A DNA stretch of 5,777 nucleotides. Origin: Bacillota bacterium (GTDB taxonomy: Bacteria > Bacillota > Dethiobacteria > Dethiobacterales > Dethiobacteraceae). Made by a program: the position numbers and the translations under genes. The stretch covers positions 1 through 5,777 of the forward strand of contig QLUI01000129.1 of the NCBI GenBank assembly GCA_018725345.1, read 5' to 3'. The notes beneath the pieces are model-generated. The model made no database searches and was not told the DNA's origin. It worked only from the letters and a program-made list of their open reading frames with translations. Numbering within the stretch: the stretch's first letter is position 1; each line of letters opens with the position of its first letter. Positions 1 through 5,777 of this stretch are shown piece by piece.

Positions 1-1
1 G

Positions 2-88
2 CAATTCGCAACATCATTCATCGAGCAGATGGGTGATGTAGGAGGGGGGATAGCAAAAATGAGGTGGGAGGGGGTGATGCTCGGATGA
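2..88 (+). CDS. Possible C-terminal end of an upstream gene (partial, unidentified)
   Basis: The frame beginning at base 2 is open from the window edge to a TGA at 86-88, which gives 28 codons ending in GGGIAKMRWEGVMLG. The other two forward frames close earlier, at TGA 34-36 and TAG 39-41, so the upstream gene could also end at either of those. In Cst1-type operons the gene before cas8 is often cas6. However, the residues seen here do not show the glycine-rich loop of Cas6, and no family can be named from so short a tail. The stretch is glycine-rich because the DNA is purine-rich (GGAGGGGGG at 41-49, GGGAGGGGG at 66-74), so it could equally be untranslated leader. Low confidence. Confidence 0.25.
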   Translation, partial: QFATSFIEQMGDVGGGIAKMRWEGVMLG

Positions 89-144
89 CAAACATGCTGG
101 AAGTCGATTTGAACAATCCCAAAACATATTATACGAGGAGGTGA
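85..144 (+). CDS. Mini-ORF of 19 codons in the leader of cas8
   Basis: ATG at 85 opens a 19-residue reading frame (MTNMLEVDLNNPKTYYTRR) that closes at TGA 142-144. Its ATG overlaps the TGA (86-88) of the preceding open frame as ATGA, and a GGGAGGGG tract at 66-73 lies upstream at a loose ribosome-site distance. The stop falls inside the Shine-Dalgarno sequence of cas8, so ribosomes finishing here would stop within a few bases of the cas8 start. It could be a coupling leader peptide or a chance frame. No protein family is recognisable. Confidence 0.2.
   Translation: MTNMLEVDLNNPKTYYTRR
136..143 (+). promoter_or_regulatory. Ribosome binding site of cas8 (decides a TTG start)
   Basis: AGGAGGTG at 136-143 is an excellent match to the 16S anti-Shine-Dalgarno sequence. 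The GTG at 141-143 is part of this motif and so cannot sensibly be the start codon. The in-frame TTG at 150 is 8 bases beyond AGGAGG, the optimal distance, and is the preferred start of cas8. Confidence 0.8.
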
Positions 145-149
145 GACAA

Positions 150-1529
150 TTGACCTTGCAGCAGGCAATTTGGCGTTCTACTGGTAATCCATTTGTGGAC
201 ATGGGCCAGGAGATGATGTTGGCGCTAGCCCGAGTTAATCAGCCTGAAGAGCTGACCAGCGAGGCCGTTGAACCATTGGTGCCACGTTTGGTTAATCTCT
301 ACTTTCATCCGGCGTGGAACAAGACGATGTATTCGATCTTCCCCAATTCTCCGCTCACTAACCCGGCAACGAAGCATCGCCAACAGACCTATCTGGATTT
401 GCTGAGGCATTGGCTTTCTTTGGCTACACATCCCCAGGGTGATGTGATCACTGACACCGCTTGTACCGCCTGTGGAGATCCTGCCCAGCTCTATTTATAT
501 CGAACGTTCTTTCCCATGGCAGATGCGGAGGGGGGTAACTTCCAATCATACAATGTGGCAGGGATGCCCTTTTGCGGCGCGTGCGCACTGGCCGTGCAGT
601 TCATGCCGTTGGGAGTCGCGAAAGTTGGGGGGAGACTGGCCTTGCCACAATTTAGTGACTCGCTCGCACAATACAACTGGAGCGAGTGGTGTTGGAAGCA
701 AACTCTGGTGTCGGAGACCACCGACGCCACTGGTCCGGTGGACGCAGGCACTGCCCGCGGGGTCAATGCGTTCTTTGCCCTAATTGAACGTTTGTTAAGA
801 GAATCAGCGGACCGCGAGATGCCCGATAGCAGCATCACGCTCTATCTGTTCACCAACTACAACCAGGGCCCGAATGTGGAGCTACACTATCTGCCCACCG
901 AGATCTTTCGCTTCATTAAGCAAGCCATGTCCCCTAGTCTACAGAGGGCATGGCAGCAGGTGGTGCGCAGAGGATATAGACCCAAGTCGCAAAAGGTCGA
1001 CCCGGAAGTGCTGGATGAGGCTGACCGACTGAAAAAGCAGACTAACCAGGTGTATGAGCACTTGTTACAGGATCGTTCCATTAGCGCCAATTTTGTTGAC
1101 CATCAGCAGCGAAGGTGCATCGGCGATTGGCTCTTATTCAAAGCCTATCTCAAGGAGGTGCGAGGCATGGATGAACAGCGATTGGAGTCTTTGCGGACTC
1201 TAGGAGATCGTATTGCAGAGATCATGAGGAACAAACGAAAACGGTTACTCTTCATGGAACGGACTGGCCATAAAGGCGAATTTCTTGAACAACTGTATCG
1301 TTTGGCGAAAGACGCTGCTGCTACAGGCCAAAGTCGACCACTGATTACCTTTGACGAATTGGTCCAGGACGTCTTCCCTCATGACCCTCAAAAATACGAG
1401 AGTTGGCGTGAGGTGAAGTGGTTACTGCTGTTCCGTGTGTATGAGGTGCTGTACGATGAGCTGAGAACAGACACGGAATGGACAACCGGCGATGAAACCG
1501 AAGAAACAATTGAGGAGGTAGTCGGATGA
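150..1529 (+). CDS. cas8b1: Type I-B CRISPR-associated large subunit Cas8b1/Cst1 (CXXC-CXXC family)
   Basis: This is the large subunit of the type I-B Cascade complex. In this family it sits at the foot of the crRNA backbone with Cas5, recognises the PAM in target DNA and helps recruit Cas3. The 459-residue product starts at TTG 150, chosen because AGGAGG lies 8 bases upstream; the GTG at 141 lies inside that ribosome site. The N-terminus contains GNPFVDMG (about residues 12-19), typical of Cst1. Two cysteine pairs, C105-x-x-C108 and C142-x-x-C145, form the zinc-binding CXXC...CXXC signature that names the family. A further conserved-looking block, LYLFTNYNQGP, begins near residue 231. No nuclease motif is visible. 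The C-terminal third (about 340-459) is rich in charged helices and has its own translation start, described separately. The gene overlaps cas7 by ATGA. Family assignment is strong; the exact subtype name rests on the Cst1/Cst2 pairing. Confidence 0.93.
   Translation: MTLQQAIWRSTGNPFVDMGQEMMLALARVNQPEELTSEAVEPLVPRLVNLYFHPAWNKTMYSIFPNSPLTNPATKHRQQTYLDLLRHWLSLATHPQGDVITDTACTACGDPAQLYLYRTFFPMADAEGGNFQSYNVAGMPFCGACALAVQFMPLGVAKVGGRLALPQFSDSLAQYNWSEWCWKQTLVSETTDATGPVDAGTARGVNAFFALIERLLRESADREMPDSSITLYLFTNYNQGPNVELHYLPTEIFRFIKQAMSPSLQRAWQQVVRRGYRPKSQKVDPEVLDEADRLKKQTNQVYEHLLQDRSISANFVDHQQRRCIGDWLLFKAYLKEVRGMDEQRLESLRTLGDRIAEIMRNKRKRLLFMERTGHKGEFLEQLYRLAKDAAATGQSRPLITFDELVQDVFPHDPQKYESWREVKWLLLFRVYEVLYDELRTDTEWTTGDETEETIEEVVG
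1152..1160 (+). promoter_or_regulatory. Internal ribosome binding site within cas8
   Basis: AAGGAGGTG at 1152-1160 matches nine consecutive bases of the canonical Shine-Dalgarno consensus. It is stronger than the site in front of any annotated gene here except cas8, and lies 8 bases (from AGGAGG) before an in-frame ATG at 1167. The bases also encode Lys-Glu-Val in Cas8, so chance is possible, but the position is where a Cas11 start is expected. Confidence 0.7.
1167..1529 (+). CDS. cas11b: Putative small subunit Cas11b, translated from an internal start within cas8
   Basis: The predicted product is 120 residues, identical to Cas8 residues 340-459, starting MDEQRLESLRTLGDRIAEIM and sharing the cas8 stop. 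In type I-B, I-C and I-D systems the small subunit Cas11, which lines the belly of Cascade and stabilises the R-loop, is made by separate translation of the 3' end of the large-subunit gene. The support here is a perfect ribosome site at 1152-1160, a good 8-base spacing, an in-frame ATG, a length typical of Cas11 and a sequence dominated by charged amphipathic helices (for example REVKWLLLFRVYEVLYDEL). No separate small-subunit gene is seen between cas8 and cas3, which fits. The internal start is inferred from DNA and has not been shown. Confidence 0.7.
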   Translation: MDEQRLESLRTLGDRIAEIMRNKRKRLLFMERTGHKGEFLEQLYRLAKDAAATGQSRPLITFDELVQDVFPHDPQKYESWREVKWLLLFRVYEVLYDELRTDTEWTTGDETEETIEEVVG

Positions 1530-2620
1530 ACTCACAGACAAAGGTCCATATTACGGTCAATGGATTGGTGCTGATCGACGCCCCCCATTCGGCGCTGAAT
1601 ATGCTTGGCCAAGCCGAAGGGGTGGCGGAGAACCTGGTGGTAATCAAGGCCATCCAACGGGGAGGGAATACTTACCCATACGTCTCAGCACAGGCCTGGC
1701 GCTATTGGTGGCGCAATGTGCTTGTAAGTGAACGCAAATGGGTGCCATCTCCGATCGAGCGGAAAGAGAAGATCGCTTTTACTCAGGCGCAACCGTGGAA
1801 GTATCCCGATGACGATGTGTTCGGCTACATGCGAGCACAGGCAGAGGAGGTCCCTGTGATCGATAAGAACACAGGGAAACCGCAACTCGATGAACAGGGT
1901 CAGCCCAAGCTCAAGAAAGGCAAGGATATCACCTTGACCCGTGTCAGTCCTCTCAAGTGCAGTCCCTTGGTGTCCGTAATGGCTCAACGCCCGATTCGCG
2001 ATTTCGGCGTGATGAGCCGTCACGAAGGATATCCAGTCCCTCACGAGCATCAGTTCTATTCGACCGTGCTCAAAGGGATTTTCTCATTGGATCTAACCAC
2101 ACTGGGACGGTTCGAGCAATCATCGAAAACCGGCTTCCAGAACATCAGTGAGGATGGGCTAAAGCTGGCGCAAGCTGCCGGGGCCACAGTCGATGGCAAC
2201 AAGGCCGAGATGCCGGTGAAGGTGAGACAAGAACGCGCCACGGATACCCTTGCTGTGCTGCCCTATCTCACCGGCGGAGCCAATCAAACTCTTCATCTGA
2301 CCGACGTCGCACCCAAGTTGGTGATCCTGACCGTGCTGCTCGGTGGGAATCATCTATTCATGAACGTCATCCGAGATGAACGTGGCCAAGCAAGGATCAA
2401 CATAAATGCGCTTAAAGAAGTCTCACGCGTGTTCAAGGAACGCCTGCTGACACCGGTCTTCATTGGTCGACGAGAGGGTTTCCTGGATGAACAAGCCGAC
2501 GAGCTCAACAGCTTGGCTAATGAGGGCACGGGTGATTTACCCGCTATTCATGTCGCTGAGCTGAACTCTATGGTCGAGCGGTTCTGTCAAATTCTTCCGA
2601 GCGTAGTAGGACATGCGTAA
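1526..2620 (+). CDS. cas7: Type I-B CRISPR-associated backbone protein Cas7/Cst2/DevR
   Basis: This RAMP-family protein is the backbone of Cascade: several copies wrap the spacer part of the crRNA. The 364-residue product is of normal length for Cst2/DevR. The N-terminal strand VHITVNGLVLID (about 7-18), the segment with RGGNTYPYVSAQAWRYWWRN (45-64) and the block EHQFYSTVLKGIFSLDLTTLGRF (174-196) are characteristic of this family. ATG 1526 is preceded by AGGAGG at 1513-1518 (7-base spacing) and overlaps the cas8 stop as ATGA. Residues about 110-134 form a hydrophilic, lysine-rich loop containing an imperfect 8-residue duplication, TGKPQLDE/QGQPKLKK (116-131), probably in a thumb-like loop. 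The gene ends TAA, sharing one base with the cas5 ATG. High confidence. Confidence 0.94.
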   Translation: MNSQTKVHITVNGLVLIDAPHSALNMLGQAEGVAENLVVIKAIQRGGNTYPYVSAQAWRYWWRNVLVSERKWVPSPIERKEKIAFTQAQPWKYPDDDVFGYMRAQAEEVPVIDKNTGKPQLDEQGQPKLKKGKDITLTRVSPLKCSPLVSVMAQRPIRDFGVMSRHEGYPVPHEHQFYSTVLKGIFSLDLTTLGRFEQSSKTGFQNISEDGLKLAQAAGATVDGNKAEMPVKVRQERATDTLAVLPYLTGGANQTLHLTDVAPKLVILTVLLGGNHLFMNVIRDERGQARININALKEVSRVFKERLLTPVFIGRREGFLDEQADELNSLANEGTGDLPAIHVAELNSMVERFCQILPSVVGHA

Positions 2621-3246
2621 TGAAAGTCTATCGGGTTGAACTCAACGGTTGGACGGCCTCCTTTCGCCACCCGCAACTGGTAAGCGGTACACAGCCTACC
2701 TTACCGCTGCCGCCGCCAAGCACAATCTACGGGCTCATCAGCGCGGCTATGGGATCATGGATTGATCCGAGTGATTGCCGTTTGGCTTACGTGTTTCAAC
2801 ATGTGGGACAAGCAAGGGATCTAGAGACTATCTACCAATTCCGCAACAGTACTTCGGCGAAAAGCAATGTGGTCTGGCGAGAGTGGTTGACCGATTGGAC
2901 GCTTTGGCTCTATCTAACCGACGCGGCGTTCGCGCATGCATTTGAACGACCAGTCTATCCCTTGGTCTTGGGCCGGCAACAAGAACTGGCTTATGCTGCC
3001 GGTTTTCGTGAGATCACTTTGGCACAACGGCCCACTCGATTACGGGGAACGGCAGTGCCTTTTCCAATGCAAGGGGCATCTGGAATGCTTTTGGCACTAC
3101 CACTGGCAATGTCCCCAGACATTCCCCGACGCCCCTTGGGGGTGCGCATCTGGCAGTTAGTGCATCGGCCATGTTCGCTGGAAGCTGAGGGACTCTATCA
3201 CGACTCCGAACTAAATCATGGCGTATATTTCATCGGAGGTTTATGA
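2620..3246 (+). CDS. cas5: Type I-B CRISPR-associated protein Cas5
   Basis: Cas5 is the RAMP subunit that holds the 5' handle of the crRNA and contacts Cas8 at the base of Cascade. The 208-residue product begins MKVYRVELNGWTASFRHP and carries the typical Cas5 N-terminal block SGTQPTLPLPPPSTIYGLIS (22-41), the proline/glycine turn leading into the first helix of the ferredoxin-like fold. A second family feature is the FPMQGASGMLLALPLA region around residues 148-163. It ends with GVYFIGGL, close to the usual GVY-type Cas5 terminus, so the gene appears complete. The start overlaps the cas7 stop as TAATG with only a weak TAGG ribosome site (2607-2610), suggesting translational coupling. It overlaps cas3 by 4 bases. 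Nothing indicates that it replaces Cas6 as the processing nuclease. Confidence 0.92.
   Translation: MKVYRVELNGWTASFRHPQLVSGTQPTLPLPPPSTIYGLISAAMGSWIDPSDCRLAYVFQHVGQARDLETIYQFRNSTSAKSNVVWREWLTDWTLWLYLTDAAFAHAFERPVYPLVLGRQQELAYAAGFREITLAQRPTRLRGTAVPFPMQGASGMLLALPLAMSPDIPRRPLGVRIWQLVHRPCSLEAEGLYHDSELNHGVYFIGGL
3235..3239 (+). promoter_or_regulatory. Closely spaced ribosome site before cas3
   Basis: GGAGG at 3235-3239 stands only 3 bases from ATG 3243, closer than the usual 5-9. No better in-frame start follows that would keep the conserved Cas3 N-terminus (LLAKSDPPRSLLHHALDV). The ATGA overlap with cas5 therefore probably supplies initiation by coupling, perhaps keeping Cas3 output below that of Cascade subunits. 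Confidence 0.5.
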
Positions 3247-5579
3247 CACTACTAGCAAAGTCCGATCCGCCTCGTTCGCTGTTGCATCATGCCTTGGATG
3301 TACAGGCCATGGTGCAACAATATGCCATGCGCTGGCCTCACCTGGCGCACCTAGCGCAAGCTCCTGAGCTGTTCGAGGATGCGGCGTTGATTGCATTGTG
3401 GCATGACTTGGGAAAGGCTGCTGCGAGCTTCCAGGCCATCCTCCAAGGACGCAAGAACGAAACGGCAGGTTCCTGGAGTCACTATCGCCACGAGATCCTA
3501 TCCGGGGCGATAGTCGCCACGTTGCCTCCCTCACGACGTCGAGACGATTTGTTACTGGCTGTGCTCACACATCACTTGGGCATGAATCGAGATGCTTGGA
3601 CGGAACGATCCCTGTATCGCTTTGCACCCAGCCAGGATAGAGCGATTTCGTTTCCAGAGCGGTTGGCACAGCTTGAGGTGCACTGGGACGAATTGCTGTC
3701 CATCATCCAGTCTCTTCAGGAACAAGCTCATCAAAATGTGCATACACTCTGGTTTGCGTTGCCCGCGGACCCTACCATGTTACCTGATCCCTTTAAGATA
3801 TTGGAACAAAGTGTGGGCGACACTTCCACTTCAAGGCCGAATCGGTCGCGCCAATGTGGGAGAGGCGTTAGTCTTAAACGGGTCTACCTACGTGGATTGC
3901 TGGTGGCCGCAGATCACCTGGCGAGTGCAGCGGCGTCGGAGCATCCTGCAAACAAAGTGGATATAATCGCTTCGTTACCTCAACCGGCTCGGGTGATCCT
4001 GGAGGATTTTGAATTTATCTTGCACCGGCATCAAGTTAAGTGTGCTCGATCAGGTTCGGTGCTGTTGGATGCTCCTACCGGCAGCGGGAAGACTGAAGCC
4101 GCATTGCTCTGGGCCGAGGCCAATCAAAACGCTCAGCGGTCGAGGCACATCTTTTACATCTTGCCTTATACCGCAAGCATCAACGCAATGTACCAGCGAT
4201 TACGTGCCAGGTTAGGAGATGCTGTATCATTGTTACATGGACGATCCTCCTACTTTCTCTATCGCTGGTTGTGCGAGGAGGGAGAAGAGTCTTATCAAGC
4301 TATGAACAAAGCCCGGAATCTACGCCAACAGACTAAAGAACTCTACTACCCTATCAAAGTGCTTACTCCTCATCAGATTCTCACAGCGTTCTTAGGGTTT
4401 AAGGGTTGGGAGAAAGCATGGTGTGAATACAGCGGTGGGCTATTTATCTTAGACGAGATCCACGCCTATGAGCCGCAACTGATGGGCCTCCTGTTTGAAA
4501 TGTTGCGTCGGTTGACCCATCAATTGGAAGCCAGAGTCTGTGTGATGTCGGCAACGTTCTCTGCACCCCTACGAGCACGGTTAAGGAAGTGTTTGACAGA
4601 ACCATTTCTGGTCGAGTTAGAACCACAAGAACGAGATCGTTATACTCGCCATCGTATACGAGTAGTCCCGGGAAGCGTACAGGATCAAATGCCCGAAATA
4701 CTTCGGCGTCTGCAAGAAGGACAACGAGTATTAGTCGTGTTAAATACGGTCCAGGGAGTGATGGCAGCCTACCAAGCATTACGCGATCAAGCGGATAATC
4801 CCTGCTTGCTACATGGTCGGCTTACATTAGCTGATCGACAGCAGGCAGAAGCGCGTTTAGACAAACACGCTACTCCATCTGTGGATCTGCTAGTGGGCAC
4901 TCAGGCAATTGAAGTGTCATTAGATGTGGATTTTGATGTCCTTTTCTCTGATCCTGCCCCATTAGACGCATTACTGCAACGTTTTGGCCGGGTGAACAGA
5001 AAGCCGTTGAATGTCTTGGAGTCAGCTTCTCTGGAGGAGCGGTTTCGTGATGCGATCATCTGCCAAAAACAGTGGCCGGAAACGTGGCCTGTTTATGAGC
5101 AGGGTGATGAAGTAGGGCATCGATTGGTGCAAGAATCATTATCGGTTCTTACTCGAAACGAACTGCTTCGTGAGGGACAGGTCCGGATACTGATGGATGA
5201 AGTATATGGTTCAAAACACCTGGAACCGTTTTTTGCAATCGCTGAGGAGAAGGCCTGCCGTCTTTCGGAGTTGATCGATCAACTCGAGCCTGGAAGTGAA
5301 CTCGATCGAGATGAATCCGATCTTCTCGACAGGATGATCGATGCCATCCCCATTGTTCCCGTTCAGTTCCAGGAAATTCACCAGGAGTTACTTGCGGAGA
5401 AGAGATTCTTCGACGCACAGGACTATACGCTGAATATCTCCAAAGGTCGCTACCATGCGCTGAAGAACAATGGTCAAATTCATCCCCTCAACAAGCATTA
5501 CTATGGGTTGTTCCATTACGAACCGAGCATCGGTCCGCAGTTTGATGCCCGGATTGAGTTAAAGGTCAACATCTTGTAG
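3243..5579 (+). CDS. cas3: CRISPR-associated nuclease-helicase Cas3 (HD domain plus DExH helicase)
   Basis: Cas3 is recruited to Cascade after R-loop formation, nicks the displaced strand and degrades DNA while translocating 3'-5'. The 778-residue product carries both parts in one chain. The HD nuclease occupies about 1-230: HH at 15-16, WHDLGK with H54-D55, RHE at 82-84, THH at 109-111 and the closing D224 in LLVAADHLAS, so all expected metal-ligand positions look intact. The superfamily 2 helicase follows: Walker A APTGSGKT (277-284), motif II DEIH (404-407), motif III SAT (436-438), motif V GTQAIEVSLDVD (552-563) and motif VI QRFGRVNR (579-586). Residues about 620-778 are the accessory C-terminal domain. 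Start ATG 3243 overlaps the cas5 stop as ATGA. No truncation or frameshift is seen, so it should be active. DEIH in place of DEAH/DECH is ordinary in this branch. Confidence 0.97.
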   Translation: MTLLAKSDPPRSLLHHALDVQAMVQQYAMRWPHLAHLAQAPELFEDAALIALWHDLGKAAASFQAILQGRKNETAGSWSHYRHEILSGAIVATLPPSRRRDDLLLAVLTHHLGMNRDAWTERSLYRFAPSQDRAISFPERLAQLEVHWDELLSIIQSLQEQAHQNVHTLWFALPADPTMLPDPFKILEQSVGDTSTSRPNRSRQCGRGVSLKRVYLRGLLVAADHLASAAASEHPANKVDIIASLPQPARVILEDFEFILHRHQVKCARSGSVLLDAPTGSGKTEAALLWAEANQNAQRSRHIFYILPYTASINAMYQRLRARLGDAVSLLHGRSSYFLYRWLCEEGEESYQAMNKARNLRQQTKELYYPIKVLTPHQILTAFLGFKGWEKAWCEYSGGLFILDEIHAYEPQLMGLLFEMLRRLTHQLEARVCVMSATFSAPLRARLRKCLTEPFLVELEPQERDRYTRHRIRVVPGSVQDQMPEILRRLQEGQRVLVVLNTVQGVMAAYQALRDQADNPCLLHGRLTLADRQQAEARLDKHATPSVDLLVGTQAIEVSLDVDFDVLFSDPAPLDALLQRFGRVNRKPLNVLESASLEERFRDAIICQKQWPETWPVYEQGDEVGHRLVQESLSVLTRNELLREGQVRILMDEVYGSKHLEPFFAIAEEKACRLSELIDQLEPGSELDRDESDLLDRMIDAIPIVPVQFQEIHQELLAEKRFFDAQDYTLNISKGRYHALKNNGQIHPLNKHYYGLFHYEPSIGPQFDARIELKVNIL

Positions 5580-5616
5580 TACTGTCAAATGACTCCGAGT
5601 ATAGGAGAACGTTAGC
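5580..5616 (+). promoter_or_regulatory. Short gap with ribosome site of the nucleotidyltransferase gene
   Basis: This 37-base gap contains AGGAG at 5603-5607, 9 bases before ATG 5617. A CTCC at 5593-5596 could pair with GGAG at 5604-5607 across a 7-base loop and partly hide the site. No terminator-like hairpin with a T tract is present, so read-through from cas3 is likely. Confidence 0.5.
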
Positions 5617-5777
5617 ATGCTACGAGAGCTTTGTTCTTTCCCGAGGGCTTTCCGACTTGAAGACATCCTGCGGCAAAGGGAGATGCTGGCGGAAATCTTC
5701 AAGGCAAAGAATGTGCGCCTGGCTTATCTTTATGGCTCGCTTCTCGATGGCCGCGGTCGAGATGCCGATTTTGCGGT
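5617..5777 (+). CDS. MNT-type nucleotidyltransferase domain protein (N-terminal part, cut by window edge)
   Basis: Only 53 codons plus two bases are present. After a helical N-terminus (LEDILRQREMLAEIFKAKNV, residues 14-33) comes YLYGSLLDGRGRDADFAV (37-54), the hallmark of the polymerase-beta nucleotidyltransferase fold: G40-S41 binds the nucleotide phosphates, and D49 and D51 would be metal ligands. The spacing between GS and the DxD pair is shorter than in GSRARGEARPDSDID-type proteins. Small proteins of this family are commonly the MNT antitoxin of HEPN/MNT toxin-antitoxin pairs, where MNT can AMPylate the HEPN RNase; others act alone or on small molecules. It starts 37 bases after cas3 on the same strand and may be co-transcribed. 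The partner gene, if any, lies outside the window, so the role is inference. Confidence 0.75.
   Translation, partial: MLRELCSFPRAFRLEDILRQREMLAEIFKAKNVRLAYLYGSLLDGRGRDADFA

Noticed and set aside
41..74. Possible G-quadruplex in the leader
   Set aside because: The G-runs can be read as a weak two-layer quadruplex at best, and they are adequately explained as ribosome-site-like purine tracts.
109..134. Promoter-like TTGAAC (109-114) with TATTAT/TTATAC (127-134)
   Set aside because: The spacing is only 12-14 bases against the usual 16-18, and transcription would begin at or beyond the cas8 ribosome site, removing it.
491..838. Reverse-strand open frame of 115 codons within cas8
   Set aside because: It lies wholly opposite a well-supported gene, has no ribosome site or recognisable motif, and is a shadow; the same holds for the other reverse-strand frames, including 1685-2050, 3241-3534 and 5149-5418.
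1845..1858. Internal AGGAGG followed by in-frame GTG (1856) in cas7
   Set aside because: The motif is explained by Glu-Glu-Val codons, the spacing is short (5 bases), and a Cas7 lacking its first 110 residues has no known role.
3592..3966. Forward frame of 124 codons overlapping cas3
   Set aside because: Cas3 continues unbroken here, with the conserved HD-domain end (LLVAADHLAS) in the cas3 frame, so this is an out-of-frame shadow.
1..5777. CRISPR array, transposon ends or tRNA
   Set aside because: No regularly spaced direct repeats, terminal inverted repeats or cloverleaf-like sequence were found on reading; the few gaps are too short to hold them.

Overview
The window is a compact, single-strand (+) block of CRISPR-Cas interference genes of type I-B in the Cst1/Cst2 ('Tneap') branch. 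The order is cas8b1/cst1 – cas7/cst2 – cas5 – cas3, followed by the first 53 codons of a MNT-fold nucleotidyltransferase that runs off the right edge. Base composition is balanced to slightly GC-rich, strong AGGAGG-type ribosome sites are used, and one gene most likely starts at TTG. This suggests a bacterium, possibly a Chloroflexota- or Firmicutes-like or thermophilic lineage. The taxon cannot be fixed from this sequence alone.

Layout: positions 1-149 hold the probable tail of an upstream gene, two purine-rich segments and a 19-codon mini-ORF that ends inside the cas8 ribosome site. Cas8 (150-1529), Cas7 (1526-2620), Cas5 (2620-3246) and Cas3 (3243-5579) follow with 1- or 4-base start/stop overlaps (ATGA, TAATG, ATGA), so they are almost certainly one translationally coupled operon. 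A 37-base gap then leads to the nucleotidyltransferase at 5617. No CRISPR array, RNA gene or mobile element is visible.

How the genes work together: Cas7 would form the crRNA-covering backbone of Cascade, Cas5 would cap the 5' end of the crRNA, and the zinc-finger Cas8 would be the large subunit that reads the PAM. Cas3 (HD nuclease fused to a superfamily 2 helicase, all key motifs intact) would degrade the target. Cas6, which makes the crRNA, and Cas4/Cas1/Cas2 are not in the window.

The most interesting signal is inside cas8. A near-perfect Shine-Dalgarno sequence (AAGGAGGTG, 1152-1160) sits 8 bases before an in-frame ATG at 1167 and would produce a separate 120-residue helical protein from the C-terminus. 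This matches the internally translated small subunit Cas11 known from type I-B, I-C and I-D systems. The second point of interest is the nucleotidyltransferase, which lies where the adaptation genes are often found and may be half of a HEPN/MNT toxin-antitoxin pair riding with the operon.
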